Numbered from the stretch's first letter, positions 32,413 to 45,449 are shown. The stretch is 64,000 nucleotides of DNA from Rhizophagus clarus (GCA_015698045.1 BLAL01000281.1:906911-970910), one strand, 5' to 3'. Notes: generated from the sequence alone by a model not told the origin. Translations and numbers: made by a program.

Positions 32413-33420
32413 TATAAAATATAGAATTTGTTATATTAAAGATTAACTATAATACTAACTGTTAAATTAGATTCAATTTTCTAAAATTTAAATATAAGTT
32501 ATATTACTAAAAATATTTAAAGTTCTTGATTATTATACTAAAAATATAAAAGCAAATTATGTATTAATAATATAAACTATTAATAAAAAATATAATTTAT
32601 TTATTATAAATCCCAGTAATAATAAATAGTAATATATTGGCAGATTTTACATGTTATTTACTATAATAAATTTATTATAGAAATAAAAAATCTAATTTTT
32701 TATTTAATTTATTATATTTAATTCATATAATTATAATTATATAAATCTGCTAATATAAAATTATTAAATATAGTTTTATTTAATTATTTTATCAACTAAT
32801 AATTCTAATTAATAAATTGTTTTTAGTTAATAGTTTTTATTAAATATTATAAATTAAAATAAAAAATAATATTATTTGAAATTTTGAATTAAATTAAAAT
32901 AATTATACATAATATATATAATTTTAACTAATTGGAATTAAAATTAAATAAAAGGATAAGTTTTTTAATTAAATAAAATCAGTTGTTTTTAACTGAAAAA
33001 TTTTTTTTTTCTATATAGCTTGCTAGTTATTTAATTTTTATAAATTTAAAATCAATTTTATTAAAAGTAATATACAAAAGATTACTTATACTAATTTAAA
33101 AATAACAATAAATATAATAATAAAATTATTAAAAAAATATTTTTAATTTAAAAATTTTTAAAATAATTTTTAATAATACAATAAAAAAAAATTTAAAATT
33201 TGGATTAATAACAAAGAATTCTAAGACTAATTTGTAACTTATAACTATTCTATATTTATATTTACCTCTGCATTATATAAAGCAGGGGTAGCTAATTCTG
33301 CCCAAGTATACTAATTTGTAAGCAAACGTTGATGTAATGTTGTCATTGTGATCCGTATACCATAAGTTTTATCTTGATAGAAAAAATTATGATCTTTTTT
33401 TAATTCTCTTAATAAATAAA
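32413..33420. other. AT-rich spacer and monooxygenase promoter region
   Basis: AT-rich until 33240, then more mixed. CATTATATAAAGCAGGGG at about 33270-33287 contains a TATA-box-like TATATAAAG some 140 nt before the monooxygenase start. Confidence 0.4.
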
Positions 33421-35334
33421 ATGACGAAGCCTCGAGTCGCTATAATTGGAGCTGGACCATCGGGATTAACCAGTATTAAGCAATGTATCGATGATAATCT
33501 TGAACCAGTGTGCTTTGAAGCATCGGAACATACGGGAGGCCTTTGGAGATATACTGAAATTGATGATAAAAATAAAGACCCACATTCTTCTATTTACAAA
33601 AGCATTATAATTATCACAAGCAAAGATGTTATGTCCTTCACAGATTTTCCGGTTCCACATGATTGGCCAACATTTTTACACAATTCGAAAGTGGCAAGGT
33701 AAGAACATTTGAATTTTCATCGTTTCTTAAAACACTATATAATATAACTACTATTATTTCCGTCAATTATAGTTATTTTGATTTATATACAGAAAAATTC
33801 AAACTTGATCCATATATTCGATTCCAATCTCCCGTGAAACGATTATCAATTCAATCAGACAATAGATGGAAGGTAACTTATTCGAATGTGAAAAATGAAG
33901 AATGTGAAGAAGTTTTTGAATATGTAATGGTATGCACTGGACATCATCGATATCCTCGTTTACCTAAATACATTGGAATGGATATATTTGTTGGGAAGCA
34001 GATGCACTCTCATTTTTATCGAAAGTAATTTAATGAATAAAATTTATAAAGATTTATTTATACTAAAATTGCGGGTTTAACTTTTCTTCTAATGGATTAT
34101 TTTAGACCAAAGGACTATGATAACAAACGAGTTATTGTTGTTGGATGTGGAAATAGTGGAATGGATATTGCTGTCGAATTATCCGGAGTGGCTTCACAAG
34201 TGTATTTATGTACACGTAAAGGAACTCTTCCGTGGATTCTTCCCCGTCGTGTTTTTGGCAGCTTACCTTCTGATCACTTGGCAACTCGATTTAACACGTA
34301 TCTCCCAACACCCGTTAGAGATTTTATAGTTAAAACTATAACATATTGTACAGTTGGTCCCCATCCATCTGAATTCGCCCCCAAAACAGCACCAAGTGCT
34401 AGTCATCCAACTGTTAAAACTGAATTCATGGAACGTGTTTCCACCGGTACTATTATTATAAAACCCAATATTTCTGAATTAAAATCAGATAATTCGGTTG
34501 TATTTGTGGATGGAAGTGTTTTAAGTGATATTGATGCGATTATATATGCTACCGGATATGATATTAAATTCCCCTTTTTGGATAGAGAAATTATTAGTGG
34601 TGGTGAGAAAGTTGAACAGCAATTTGAAGAAGAATATAGAGAAAATTTGGTTTGGTTGTATAAATACATATTCCCTCCAAAATTACCTAATATTGCTTTC
34701 ATCGGATTGGTTCAAGCTATTGGAGCCATTATGCCTGTTAGTGACTTACAAGCTCAATATGTTACAAGTTTATGGACCGGTAAACTATACTCTAAATTAC
34801 CAACTCAAAATGAAATGGAGGAAAGTATTAGAGAAAATCAGGAAACTTTGAGAAAACGATATTATCATGCTGCTAGACATACTATAGAAGCTGATATGGT
34901 ACCTTATATGGATGATTTGGCTAAAGATATAGGTTGCTTGCCCTATCTTTCAAAAGTATTATTGAAATACGGGCCAAAATTATGGTGGCAAATTTTATTT
35001 GGCCTTCCATCACCTGTGCACGTAAGTAAAAAGGGGGAAAAAAAAATTTTTTTTTTTAAAAACTATTTATTAATTTGTTTTCTTTTTAGTATCGCTTGTT
35101 TGGTAGACAAGCATGGGATGGTGCTGCGGAAGCTATTCGAAAACAAAACGAAGGTAATTAATTATATAATAAATTTATTCGTGACGCGTGTAATTTTTAA
35201 TAATTTATAATGCTTTTGTAGGGAGTCCGGCAATTATGATGTGCGGTTACCCAGTGGCAATTGTCTTTGGTATTTTATCGGGTTTGGTTTTGATTGCAAT
35301 GATTAAGATTTCGGGATATACGAGTCTATTTTAA
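33421..35334 (+). CDS. Flavin-containing monooxygenase (FMO-like)
   Basis: Five exons join in frame: 33421-33698, 33773-34024, 34106-35021, 35090-35153, 35222-35334; 540 residues, usual for the family. VAIIGAGPSGL near residue 6 is the FAD-binding GxGxxG. The FMO signature FxGxxxHxxxY is present as FVGKQMHSHFY, and VIVVGCGNSGMDIA is the NADPH-binding GxGxxG. YATGYDIKFPFL matches the conserved ATGY motif. A hydrophobic C-terminal segment (IVFGILSGLVLIAMIKI) should anchor it in the ER membrane, as in animal FMOs. It oxidises soft nucleophiles using NADPH and O2; the substrate is unknown. It converges on the small minus-strand gene at 35707. Confidence 0.95.
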
Positions 35335-35706
35335 GGGATATGCAAAAAAAAAATTCCAATTATTTAAATCTATAGACGACAGAAGGTATATGCTAAATAA
35401 GGGTGTACGGATCCATGAGATCAATCAAATTATTACTTTTACAAAGATTTGTAAAAAAATTTTTTGATACTCGATTTTGTTTTTATTTACAGTAAAATTT
35501 AAAATAATAAAAATGTGTGTACAGTATATTATATTATTATTTTGTCAGAAAAGACACTAAAATATTTAATCAGTTGAACATTTAAAAATTTCTTGTACAA
35601 ATAATACCTATATTAAAAGGTTATTTCGCGTTAATTTAGAGATAAAAAAGGCAAAAAAAACAACATACGCTTGTAAGTTTATTATAGCATTTACCCAAGA
35701 ATTTTT

Positions 35707-35946
35707 TTATATGGCCAGCAATTCTACACCATAATTCTGCAAAAAAGCTATGGTTGCGGCAAACACTCCAGTAGAAATCAAGATATCTATGTTTCCTGGT
35801 CGTTTATCTTGAGCAAAAATTTCTTCTCGGAGAAATCGAGTAAAAAAATTTCCACCACTATTGCTTGAACTTCCAGGAGGCCCTCTACCTGAAGGACCAA
35901 CAATAATTTGTGTGGATTGAGGTCTCGGCATTGTTTTTTTTTGCAA
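35707..35946 (-). CDS. Small single-span membrane protein, possibly Tom6-like
   Basis: 79 codons, or 73 if the second ATG (MPRPQSTQ) is used. The N-terminal half is polar, Pro/Gly/Ser-rich; it is followed by FFTRFLREEIFAQDKRPGNI and one hydrophobic helix (ISTGVFAATIAFLQNY) at the C-terminus. The layout resembles fungal Tom6, a small tail-anchored subunit of the mitochondrial outer membrane import complex, but I cannot confirm that from a few residues. It is divergent with Sec61 alpha, sharing about 290 bases of upstream DNA. Confidence 0.6.
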   Translation of the reverse strand: MQKKTMPRPQSTQIIVGPSGRGPPGSSSNSGGNFFTRFLREEIFAQDKRPGNIDILISTGVFAATIAFLQNYGVELLAI

Positions 35947-36239
35947 ATGAGAAACTAAAAGACGGTGGCTTATTTACCTTATTGATAATTTTTTTCAACC
36001 ACTAATTCACTAACCATGCAGAGAATAAATCAACAAATCATCAATTGATAAGTATTATGTACTACTACAATTAAATACATACGAAATCGTGGATGCATAG
36101 TATTGGTTCGCCAGTATAGATATTGATTTATTAGCTTTTTTTTTTATTATAAATATTCTACACGACTTTCAATTTTTAAAAACTTTTATCTTATCAGCAG
36201 CAAATTTATTCTTCGGACTTTTTTGATTAACTGTTTACA

Positions 36240-37920
36240 ATGGGCTGTATGTATAATTTGTGTTTAATTTTCTTAATTTGTTATTTTCTTTCATTTTCAG
36301 CTAGTATGTTTAATAGAAACCCGATTTTAAAATAGACCGATTTCTACATCTCATCAAGCCTTTTATGGGCATACTTCCAGAGGTCATACCACCAGACCGA
36401 AAGGTATATTTAATCTTACTGCCAACTTAACCGATTATTTGTTTTTAATAAGTTGAATCAAGTGGAACTTATTTGACCACATTATGTTTATAGGTTCTTT
36501 TCCGTCAAAAAGTATTGTGGACAGCTGTTACACTTTGCATTTTTTTAGTATGTTCGCAAATTCCACTTTATGGTATCATGTCTTCCGATTCCTCGGATCC
36601 TCTGTACTGGTTGCGTGTAATTCTCGCATCAAATAGAGGTACATTGATGGAACTCGGTATTACTCCCATTGTAACTTCGGGCATGATCATGCAACTTTTG
36701 GCTGGTGCTAACCTCATTGAGGTTGATTTTAGTTTGAAAGAAGATAGAGCGTTGTTTAGTGGTGCTCAAAAACTTTTCGCCATGGTCTTTGCTTTTGGTC
36801 AAGCTACAGTGTCCGTAATGACAGGGTTGTACGGTAACCCCTCCGAAATTGGAGCTGGTGTTTGCTTGTTACTTATTATCCAACTTGTTGTTGCCGGTCT
36901 TATCTCTATGCTTTTGGACGAGCTTCTGCAAAAAGGTTATGGGCTTGGTTCTGGCATTTCACTTTTTATCGCTACAAACATTTGTGAATCCATTGTTTGG
37001 AAGGCATTCAGTCCTACAACTGTTAATACCGGCCGTGGACCTGAATTCGAAGGAGCAATTATTGCTTTATTCCATTTACTTTTTACCCGCTCTGATAAAA
37101 CGCGTGCTTTGAAAGAAGCATTTTACCGAACAAATTTACCGAATATCATGAATTTATTGGCTACTGTGGTTGTTTTCGCTATTGTGATTTATCTTCAAGG
37201 TTTCCGTGTTGAACTTCCTGTAACATCTAATCGTTCCCGTGGTCAACGTGGAACTTATCCAGTCAAACTCTTCTACACTTCAAATATGCCTATTATGCTC
37301 CAATCCGCTCTCACTTCCAACATTTTCCTTATTTCTCAAATGTTATACAATCGATTCCCAGAAAATTTACTTGTTAGATTTCTCGGCGTTTGGACCCCTC
37401 ATGAAGGTTCAAATCAAAACTACGCATCTGGAGGTCTTGCATATTATATGTCTCCGCCACACAGTATCACAGATTCTCTTTTAGACCCTATTCACACAGC
37501 ACTATATATTATATTTATGTTAACTGCATGTGCTCTTTTCTCAAAGACTTGGATTGAAGTTTCAGGATCTTCACCACGCGATGTCGCAAAACAACTTAAA
37601 GATCAGGGTATGACGATGGCAGGGCATCGTGATACTTCAACGTATAAAGAATTGAAACGGGTCATTCCCACAGCAGCAGCTTTCGGAGGTGCCTGTATTG
37701 GTGCCTTATCCGTTCTTGCTGATTTACTCGGTTAGTATCTGTGCAACATTGGATTATTATTCGTTTTATTTAAGGCTAATTTAAAAATCATTTTCGTTTT
37801 AAAGGTGCACTTGGTTCTGGTACTGGTATACTGTTAGCCGTCACTATCATATACTCCTATTTTGAAATGTTTGTTAAAGAACAAGTAGCTGAAGGTGGTA
37901 TCGATGCATTATTGTTTTAA
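36240..37920 (+). CDS. SEC61: Sec61 alpha, ER protein-translocation channel
   Basis: Four exons: 36240-36246 (only seven coding bases), 36336-36403, 36494-37730, 37805-37920; 475 residues, the family's usual length. The joined start reads [19 protein letters not shown], followed by [20 protein letters not shown], the plug and TM2 region, and later [11 protein letters not shown], the cytosolic loop with the ribosome-contact Arg, then [20 protein letters not shown]. Ten membrane segments are expected. It forms the central pore of the ER translocon with Sec61 beta and gamma. Tiny first exons are common in this gene in fungi. Convergent with the WW-domain gene. Confidence 0.97.
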
Positions 37921-38517
37921 TTATAATATTGAACATTTATTTTACAATACTCGTAACTTAGTTGATTTATATCATTAATTAGTTGATTATATTATTTATC
38001 ATTTATTATTATTTCCTTGTAAATGTTTTCATTTTTTGCTTAAAAAAAAAAAATTCAAATTTTGATTATAACATAAAGCCAATAAGAGATATATAATAGT
38101 AAAAAGGTTTTTAGATGAAGAGAATGTGAAAAAAAAAAATTATTTAATATATAGAACCATGCAATAAAGCACTAATATACATACATACAGACATTTTTCT
38201 AGAAATATACTGGAAAAAAAAAAATATTAAAAAACCAGCTTTGTTCACGCAAAAAGTTAGATTAACTTTCTTTTCTTTAGTTTCCTATATTTACATAAAC
38301 ATTTTCCAATAAAATAAATTTAAAAGATCAAGATACTTTTATTTAATTAATATATTTTCTTAACAATAAAAAAAAAAAAAGGACGGAAATTCTAAAAAAA
38401 TTTAACAATAATAATATATTTCTACATGAATAGATCAATCAAATAAAAATATAAAAATATTAGATTTTTATATTATATGTATTTCTAATCCGTCATAAAT
38501 AAAAAAAAAATACCTAA
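37921..38517. other. Intergenic between convergent genes
   Basis: About 600 bases, A-rich, likely the two 3' UTRs. No further feature. Confidence 0.5.
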
Positions 38518-39723
38518 TTAATCATCACTAAGTAACCAAGATTTTTTCTTCATATCTTTTTTCTCTTTCTTCTTTTGTTTAAACATTTCAATATCTTTTT
38601 TATTCAATTTTTTTGGACTTTTTATCGAATCTCCTAATGAAGCGTCAGATGAAAGTCTTTTATTAGAGGCGGAAGAACCTCTAGATTCGGCAAATTGGTC
38701 ATAATCAAAAAAATAAGACATTTGTCTAATAGCTTTTGATTCGGCAGAAAATTTTTCAGGATTCAAAGTAGGATCACGTTGGAACTTTCCAGTTCTTGCG
38801 TTGAATCTTGCAGTAAGTTTATAGTCACCGCCATCATTTCCACCATGTTCTGCTAAAAATGATTGATAATCTGAATCATTCGTTGTCATTTGATTTTGAT
38901 CATAATAAGTATCTAAATCAGCCGAAGAAGAAATTAATGAAGTTTGTTCAACATTTTCAACATTTTCATCTTTTTCATGTTGTTCAGTTTGATCTTGTTG
39001 ATCATTATATTGAATAGATGATGATTTTTTTGCCTTTGATGAATTTCCATCAAGTTTAGTTTTAACTTCCTTATCAATCCTATCAAGAATAGATTCTAAA
39101 GGATTTGTAGGAGGTTCCGTAGTCGTCACAGCAGTAGTAGTTGTCATATCTGAGGAAGCGGTTAAAGCAGAATGATCATATCCATAATAATAAGCTTCAG
39201 GATAATAACCGTACTGAGAATAATAATAATCATGTTGTGAATAATCATGATTAACATTTTGAGCCATTAAATTATTATAAGGATTCTCCCAGGTAGTTTC
39301 ATTAGTTAAAGTATTCCAATAATAATATCCCTGAACGTTATCATCCCAAACCGCACTCCATACGGATAACGTTGATTGATCTTTATTTTCTTCTGAAATT
39401 TGTTCAATTTCATTTGTATTCACATCGTTGGAAATCAAATTTCCTCCTAATTCTTGTTCTTGATTTGATTCATTTTTATCTGAAACGTTATGGTTATCAA
39501 CATTATTTTGTTGACTTTCATTTACATTTTCTTCCACATTTTTTCGTTCTTCAGTGATCTCAAGAACTTTATCCTTTTGTATTTCTTCACTTTGTCCCTC
39601 TTGATCTTGGGCATTAAAAGTGGAAATATCGTTAAGTTCGTTAGAATCTTTAGGTTTTTCTTCTTCAGTATCCACCACTTTATTATCTGAAAACCCAGAA
39701 TTAGTAAGTTGTGTAGAACTCAT
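38518..39723 (-). CDS. WW-domain nuclear-type protein, acidic and low-complexity
   Basis: 401 residues starting at the ATG at 39723 (MSSTQLTNSGF). An upstream ATG at 39786 is in frame but would add a hydrophobic leader inside the likely 5' UTR, so I prefer the inner one. Residues about 120-150 hold one WW domain (WSAVWDDNVQGYYYWNTLTN, TTWENP) with both tryptophans and the central YYYW. The N-terminal part is Glu/Asn/Gln-rich, and the C-terminal part ends with a Lys-rich helix KKLNKKDIEMFKQKKKEKKD. FNARTGKFQRDP is a conserved block of fungal WW proteins linked to RNA processing, a functional guess only. Divergent with the gene at 40073. Confidence 0.8.
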   Translation of the reverse strand: MSSTQLTNSGFSDNKVVDTEEEKPKDSNELNDISTFNAQDQEGQSEEIQKDKVLEITEERKNVEENVNESQQNNVDNHNVSDKNESNQEQELGGNLISNDVNTNEIEQISEENKDQSTLSVWSAVWDDNVQGYYYWNTLTNETTWENPYNNLMAQNVNHDYSQHDYYYSQYGYYPEAYYYGYDHSALTASSDMTTTTAVTTTEPPTNPLESILDRIDKEVKTKLDGNSSKAKKSSSIQYNDQQDQTEQHEKDENVENVEQTSLISSSADLDTYYDQNQMTTNDSDYQSFLAEHGGNDGGDYKLTARFNARTGKFQRDPTLNPEKFSAESKAIRQMSYFFDYDQFAESRGSSASNKRLSSDASLGDSIKSPKKLNKKDIEMFKQKKKEKKDMKKKSWLLSDD

Positions 39724-40072
39724 TTCTACTTTAAAAAATTGGCTTACTTGCGAGATAAAAAAAAAAAGATACGAAAAAAGATCCACACGTTTATCACGAG
39801 TAGTTAACGAGATTTATGTAAGATTTAATTTTGTGTTAATTTTTTTTCGGGATATTTATAATAGTATTTTATAATGATGTTAATTGAAATTCCAACAAGG
39901 GATCAACTTTAGCGTGACACATTAAGCTTAATTTGGAAGAAAATAACCTGCATGAGTGTAATCATCTCCGATATCAGATTGTCTTCTCACTCGATAAGTA
40001 AACAAACCAGAAACCGGAGCTAAACGAAAAACTTTATAATTATCCTTTTTTTTTCACACAAAACGCGCCAAT

Positions 40073-41261
40073 ATGACGACCAATACAATAACGAATGTGG
40101 AAACGTTATCAGCAAAGCAAAATAACAATACGTCAAAGTTAAACAACTCCACGTCGAACACAAGTTTAAATTTTTCAAAAAATATAGTTCAAGGTAAATT
40201 TAGCTTTTATTTTATTTTTCATATTTGGCTGTGTTGAAAGTGGCTTCATCTCCTTTCCTAACCCGTACAATTTTTTAATAAAAAAACCAGAAACCAAAAA
40301 AGATCTTAAAAGAAAGGCAGCAATTCAAGCAACAGCTGGTATTTTTATATGTTTATTTGTAATAAATTTTTTTTTTTTAAATGAAAAAAAAAAATATTTT
40401 ATTGTAAAAAAAAATTAATAATAATAATAATTATTGACCTCCTGACTTTCATTTTTTCTGAACCTTTTTTGGTTTGTACTCCTTTTGGTTAAATAATAAT
40501 TTTAAGACTGGTAAGCTTTTTTTTTTAAAAAAAAAATATATATATATATATATACATTATACATATATATATTCATTTATAATAATAATAAAAAAAAAAA
40601 AAAATTTTAATCCTAACAAATCGGGAAATCGAATTTTTTTTTTTTTTTTGCTATCGCGCTCCTTAATTATTCACGATTATTTTTGTGAATGACGATATAT
40701 ATTCATTATCAGGAACAGTCTATTAATATGGGCAAGAAAACAGCGCGGACCATATTATGATCCAACGACACGAATGTATCATGTTAGTCATAATTCGAAA
40801 AGATATTTTGCAGGATATACCGAACAGGATGCTGAAGCGTGAGTTAAAAAAAATTATATTACTCTTTCTTCCGTTACACAAAAATTATATAAAGTTTTAG
40901 CCAAATAAAAATTAAGTTAAAAAAAATTTTTTGCGATGATGTAATCACTTTATGTACATCCCGCAGTGAAGACGCTGCTGCGTCAACTAGTCAACCTTCT
41001 AGTCAGCCGAAAGTGAATAACAATAATCAGAATAACCAGTTCAAACCCATAGCTTCGATACACAATAGTGAAATCATTACTAAAGACATTGTACAAGTCG
41101 GAGGAGGTCACATGCCTGCTCGAGTTTCACACAATGGACGTCGTCCCGGTCGGCCAAGGTATAAAAAATAATGCAACCCATTTCGCATTTTTATTTTTTT
41201 CAAAAAAAAAATGATGTTTAATTTCTGCATTATCCAATTTAGGAAAACCGATCACTTCTAA
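40073..41261 (+). CDS. Small nuclear-type protein ending in a GRPRK AT-hook-like motif
   Basis: Exons: 40073-40193, 40291-40338, (40507-40510), 40713-40838, 40967-41158, 41243-41261. The protein has a Ser/Asn-rich start (MTTNTITNVETLSAKQN), a basic patch TKKDLKRKAAIQAT, a compact block IWARKQRGPYYDPTTRMYHV followed by SHNSKRYFAGYTEQDAEA, a Gln/Ser-rich linker, and a C-terminus HNGRRPGRPRKTDHF with a GRPRK AT-hook core. Joining 40338 straight to 40713 puts the conserved block out of frame; a 4-nt micro-exon ACTG with good splice sites restores it. Role unknown; nuclear DNA binding is inference. Confidence 0.65.
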
Positions 41262-43025
41262 ACTTATACTTTAACAGCACACTGACGGGTTTCAGTACTT
41301 GTTTTATATTGAAGATAGACTTTTTTTAACTTATAATCCTGTTTTTTTTTTATTTTTGACGTGTCATACTACAGTATATTATTATAGATTGGCAGCAGGC
41401 GAACGGGTATTGCAATCGCTGTTAGCCGTTTCAAGTTTCTTTTTTTCCTTTGGTGGGGGGTTTCTTTTGTGTTTTGCATTTTTGTGCATAACATTCACTA
41501 TTCAATTTTATCATTCTTTTAATAGAGAAGTTTCAAATATTTTTTGTTTTTTTTTTCTTTTTTTTTTAGATTAATAGATAATGTTATGTTGTTTATAATA
41601 TAATATTTATATATACGTACATACACACATATATATCTTTAGTTAAATCTTTCCGCGAATTTCAAGAATTTTTAATTTGTTTCTTATTTTTGAAATCTAT
41701 CTTTAAAATCTAATATTTATTTTATTTTTATTACTGATTATCAATCCATTCCACATTAAAAATAGTAAATTCAATAAAATACCATATTTACATTTGTATC
41801 ACTAAATATATATATATCTGATGATATATATTTTATACATTTATTTTATATAAATATAGTGTTTTTATTTTAAATTTTAATCGATTTCAAGAACGGGGAA
41901 TTGTTTTCCTAAAATGATTTGTTAATTTTTAGCATGTAAAAAATAAGGGTCATACAACGCGATTTTACTTTCTTTTTTTTTTTCGAATCAACCGAATCGA
42001 CCGCGAATCAAAGTTACACGAGAATCGTAATAAGATATTATCTTATATAATAATAGTACGGAATAAACGAAATAGAATATAAAACATTTTTTTCAATGAG
42101 CATAAAATTCAGGAGTGAGAACTTGTTAAAATTATGGAAACAGTTTTTTTTATACCTGTCACGAAAAAAAAAGTCAATCTTATCAAATTTTAGGTAAAAT
42201 TAAAGCATTATTTAAAATAATAAAGGTACAAGAATATAAGATTATTAGATGATTTGATCATTTGATCATATCTGTCACCAAGATTTTTTCAATTTCAACA
42301 AAGGGTTAGTAAACTTGTATAAATCGAACTAAAAAAGGACAATGGGCAACGAAAAATTTCCCGCCCTTCTCTATTTTTTAATAAATGATTCAATAATTCA
42401 ATTTGGGGCGGGAAAAAAAAACCCATAAATTTTTTCTTTTTTATTTTTGTTGCACGTCCCTTAATGTAAATCTTTTTTTTTTTTAAAAAAAAAAAAGAAT
42501 TTGTTGTTTACATAAATATTTGTTTCTTCTCACGATGAAATAATATTTTTTTTTTTCACTTACCTATTTATCGTATCATTATTTTATCTGAACAGGTTTT
42601 TTATGAAAATCAGGTTATCATGATAATTTTATCTCTAGAAAGTTCGTAAAAAAAAAAAAACTTTTTTCTTATTTCTCTTTTCTTATTTAGTTTTCTTGCA
42701 GGAAAATAATATTATAAATACTATATATAGAAGCTAGTAGACAATACCCTGCAGCATTACTTTCTCAACTGTAAACTTACTGCATAATTGATTGAACATT
42801 ACTTGTTTCAATTTACAATAAATTTACTAAATGTTAGAAACTTTATTAAATAGAACAAACTTTCTTCGCTTTTATACCGGAAATAATTAGACTTTTTTTT
42901 TATAAAAAAGTTATTTATATATAACTTTACCTTTCTTGTTCTTTTCTTTTCCTTCATTCTTTTTCTTTTTTTAATTTAATTTATCCTTTTGTTGATCGAA
43001 TTCCGTAAATTTCTCTAAATATAAT
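41262..43025. other. Intergenic with probable 3' and 5' UTRs
   Basis: T- and A-runs, and TATTATAAATACTATATATAG near 42710, a TATA-like stretch about 300 bases before the Bub2-like start. The plus frame 41299-41574 is F/L-rich and looks non-coding. Confidence 0.4.
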
Positions 43026-44633
43026 ATGGCACCAGTTCTTATTCTTCCTCCAGCACTTTGTTTATCACCATACGGAAGCGCTTTGCATGAAAAACCTTCA
43101 AATTTAATAAATTCATCAACAACACAACTCTCTTCTCAACAACAAAACAAAATGTTTAGACGGTCAACTACGAATCTTACAACAATTAGGTTGAATTCCG
43201 AAGAAAATATTCCATTAAATGGTTCTACTAATAAACAAACAACAGAAAACAAATATAAATCATCGAAGTCACAATCTTCTTCGAGCTCTGGTAACTTACG
43301 CCAACGTTCTATTACTTGGACTAAAAATAATATAATAACACCAGCTTTAAGTTCTGCACACTTGAGAAAAACTTTTTCTCAACAAAATGATAAATTACCA
43401 AATACTTTTGAAGAAATTTTAAATACTACGCATAGAACTGAAAGAGAAGTTAAAGCATCATTATTTAAATTGAGGCGAATGGTTCTTATTGAAGGTTTAC
43501 CTGAAGAGGTATTTATTTTGGTTATTTCTATATATCACATTAAATGTTGGTTAAAATTCAAAATTATTTTTAATAGAATCTACCAAAATTGGATCCTTCA
43601 GTTCAACATTTAATAAGACCTACATCTCTTCGTTCAAAAATTTGGAAACATTTTCTTGGAGTATATCATGTATCTGCAAACGAATATGTTCACCTTATAA
43701 AAAAGGGTAAATCTTGTGTATATGATAAAGTTCGGAATGATACTTTTAGAACATTAGCAACAGACAAAAAATTTTTAGAGCGAGTTAACGAAGAAATGTT
43801 AATTCGCGTTCTAAATGCATTTGCATGGAAAATGAAATCATCTTCGACATGTGGAAATCAACCAATTACCTATGTTCAAGGAATGAATGTTCTCGCGGCG
43901 CCATTCTTGTTTACAATGTCAGAAATTGATGCGTTTTTCTCTTTTGCAACATTTATTCAGACTTGTTGTCCCTTATATGTAACTCCTACTTTACAAGGAG
44001 TTCATTGTGGATTAAAGGTAAGATTTCCAATATATAAATAGCTTCGAATTTAAAATCAAGCTAATCGTTTTCTCCGAATAGCTTTTGGATCAATGTCTTC
44101 AAATTCTTGATCCAAAATTATTTAATTATTTAAAATCAAAAAACCTTACCGCAGAAATATATGCATTATCATGTTAGTAACGTTAAATATTTTTTCGTTG
44201 TTCACTTTATACGTATAAGCTAAATATCACCTTTGTATCTTTCTAGCCGTTCTTACACTTTGTGCCTGTACACCACCTCTTGAACAAGTATTAAAATTAT
44301 GGGACTTTTTACTTGCATATGGAGTTCATTTGAATATTTTATGTGTTATTGCCCAACTTATTTTAATAAGAGATCAACTCTTAGAAGCGCAAAGGTATAT
44401 TTAAATTTTATTATTTTATATAAATGTATGTTTTAATACTTATTAATCGTATTTTATTATTTAGCCCAATGAAACTTTTGAGAACTATGCCAGAGTTAAA
44501 TGCTAAATCTGTTATAAGTTTAACTGTTCAACTTGTTCAACAAATTCCTGATAAATTATACGATTTACTTGTTAGACATCCATTTGATTCATCTGTTGAA
44601 AATGCTCTTAAAAAAAAAAATCAGTTTACATAA
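43026..44633 (+). CDS. BUB2: TBC-domain GTPase-activating protein, Bub2/Cdc16 type
   Basis: Five exons: 43026-43508, 43577-44017, 44082-44172, 44247-44394, 44465-44633; 443 residues. About 130 Ser/Asn/Gln-rich residues precede a TBC domain: PTSLRSKIWKHFLGVYHV, the arginine-finger motif VRNDTFRTL (IxxDxxR type), and the glutamine-finger motif YVQGMNVLAAPFL, then FLLAYGVHLNILCV. These key residues are present, so a dual-finger GAP mechanism is expected. In yeasts Bub2 with Bfa1 inhibits a Ras-like GTPase (Tem1) and delays mitotic exit until the spindle is correctly placed. The order and spacing fit Bub2 better than other TBC proteins. Convergent with TMEM184-like gene. Confidence 0.88.
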
Positions 44634-45153
44634 AAAAAAAAATAGACAAATTAACTAATTAATGCTTTATTTATTTCCTTTTTTAAAAAAAGTTTCCGAA
44701 TATAAAAAAAAGAATTATTCTGTTTAGTATTATTTATTTATTTAAGATTTTCAGATTTCATTGTTCACTTGACGTGATGATTTTTTTGTAAATTTTTTCC
44801 TCTGTGTAGAATATTAAGAATACTATATAGATTTTCTTTATAAACCTAGAATTTTTTTGTACTATTAATTTATTGTTTTTTTTTCTTTTTTCTTCTTTTT
44901 TGTGTATTACTAGTTTTGAATTTGTAAGTTTTTATTTGTAAGTATTTCAATAAATTCAATTTCTTCAGTACAAACAGAAATCAATCATAAAAAATTCTTT
45001 TAATTTTTGAAAAAAAAAAAAATATTACGTAAACAAGGAAAAAAAAATATATATATAAAATAATTTACAGAGGCGAAAAATTCAAAAAACAACGTTCGTT
45101 AAATTTACAAATTGATTTTCCAGTGTCCTTCCAAACAAAGAATTTACAGTCTA

Positions 45154-45212
<59 letters not shown>

Positions 45213-45449
45213 ATAAACAGCAGTCCCCTTAGTTTTACTATCTGATTAGAATTTGATAATTCAAACCCATTCAATGATTATAATAATTATTCAATTTTAA
45301 GTTCAGTTTATTGTCAGTTTTTTGATGCCTTATTTGATGATGCTTGTCTTTCACAAACCTCTTAATATAAAATATAAATGTATATTGGTTCTTTTTTATG
45401 TATTTTTTTTTTTTTTTTTGGCTTAGAAAATTAAATCAAGGTATAATAA
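44634..45449. other. Intergenic between convergent genes
   Basis: T- and A-runs including a long poly-T/poly-A pair near 45150-45190. Likely 3' UTRs; nothing else seen. Confidence 0.5.

Noticed and set aside
34403-34702. 99-codon minus frame and further frames inside the monooxygenase
   Set aside because: Shadows of the strongly supported plus-strand CDS.
41299-41574. 91-codon plus frame after the GRPRK protein
   Set aside because: F-rich translation over T runs in the probable 3' UTR; no conserved motif.
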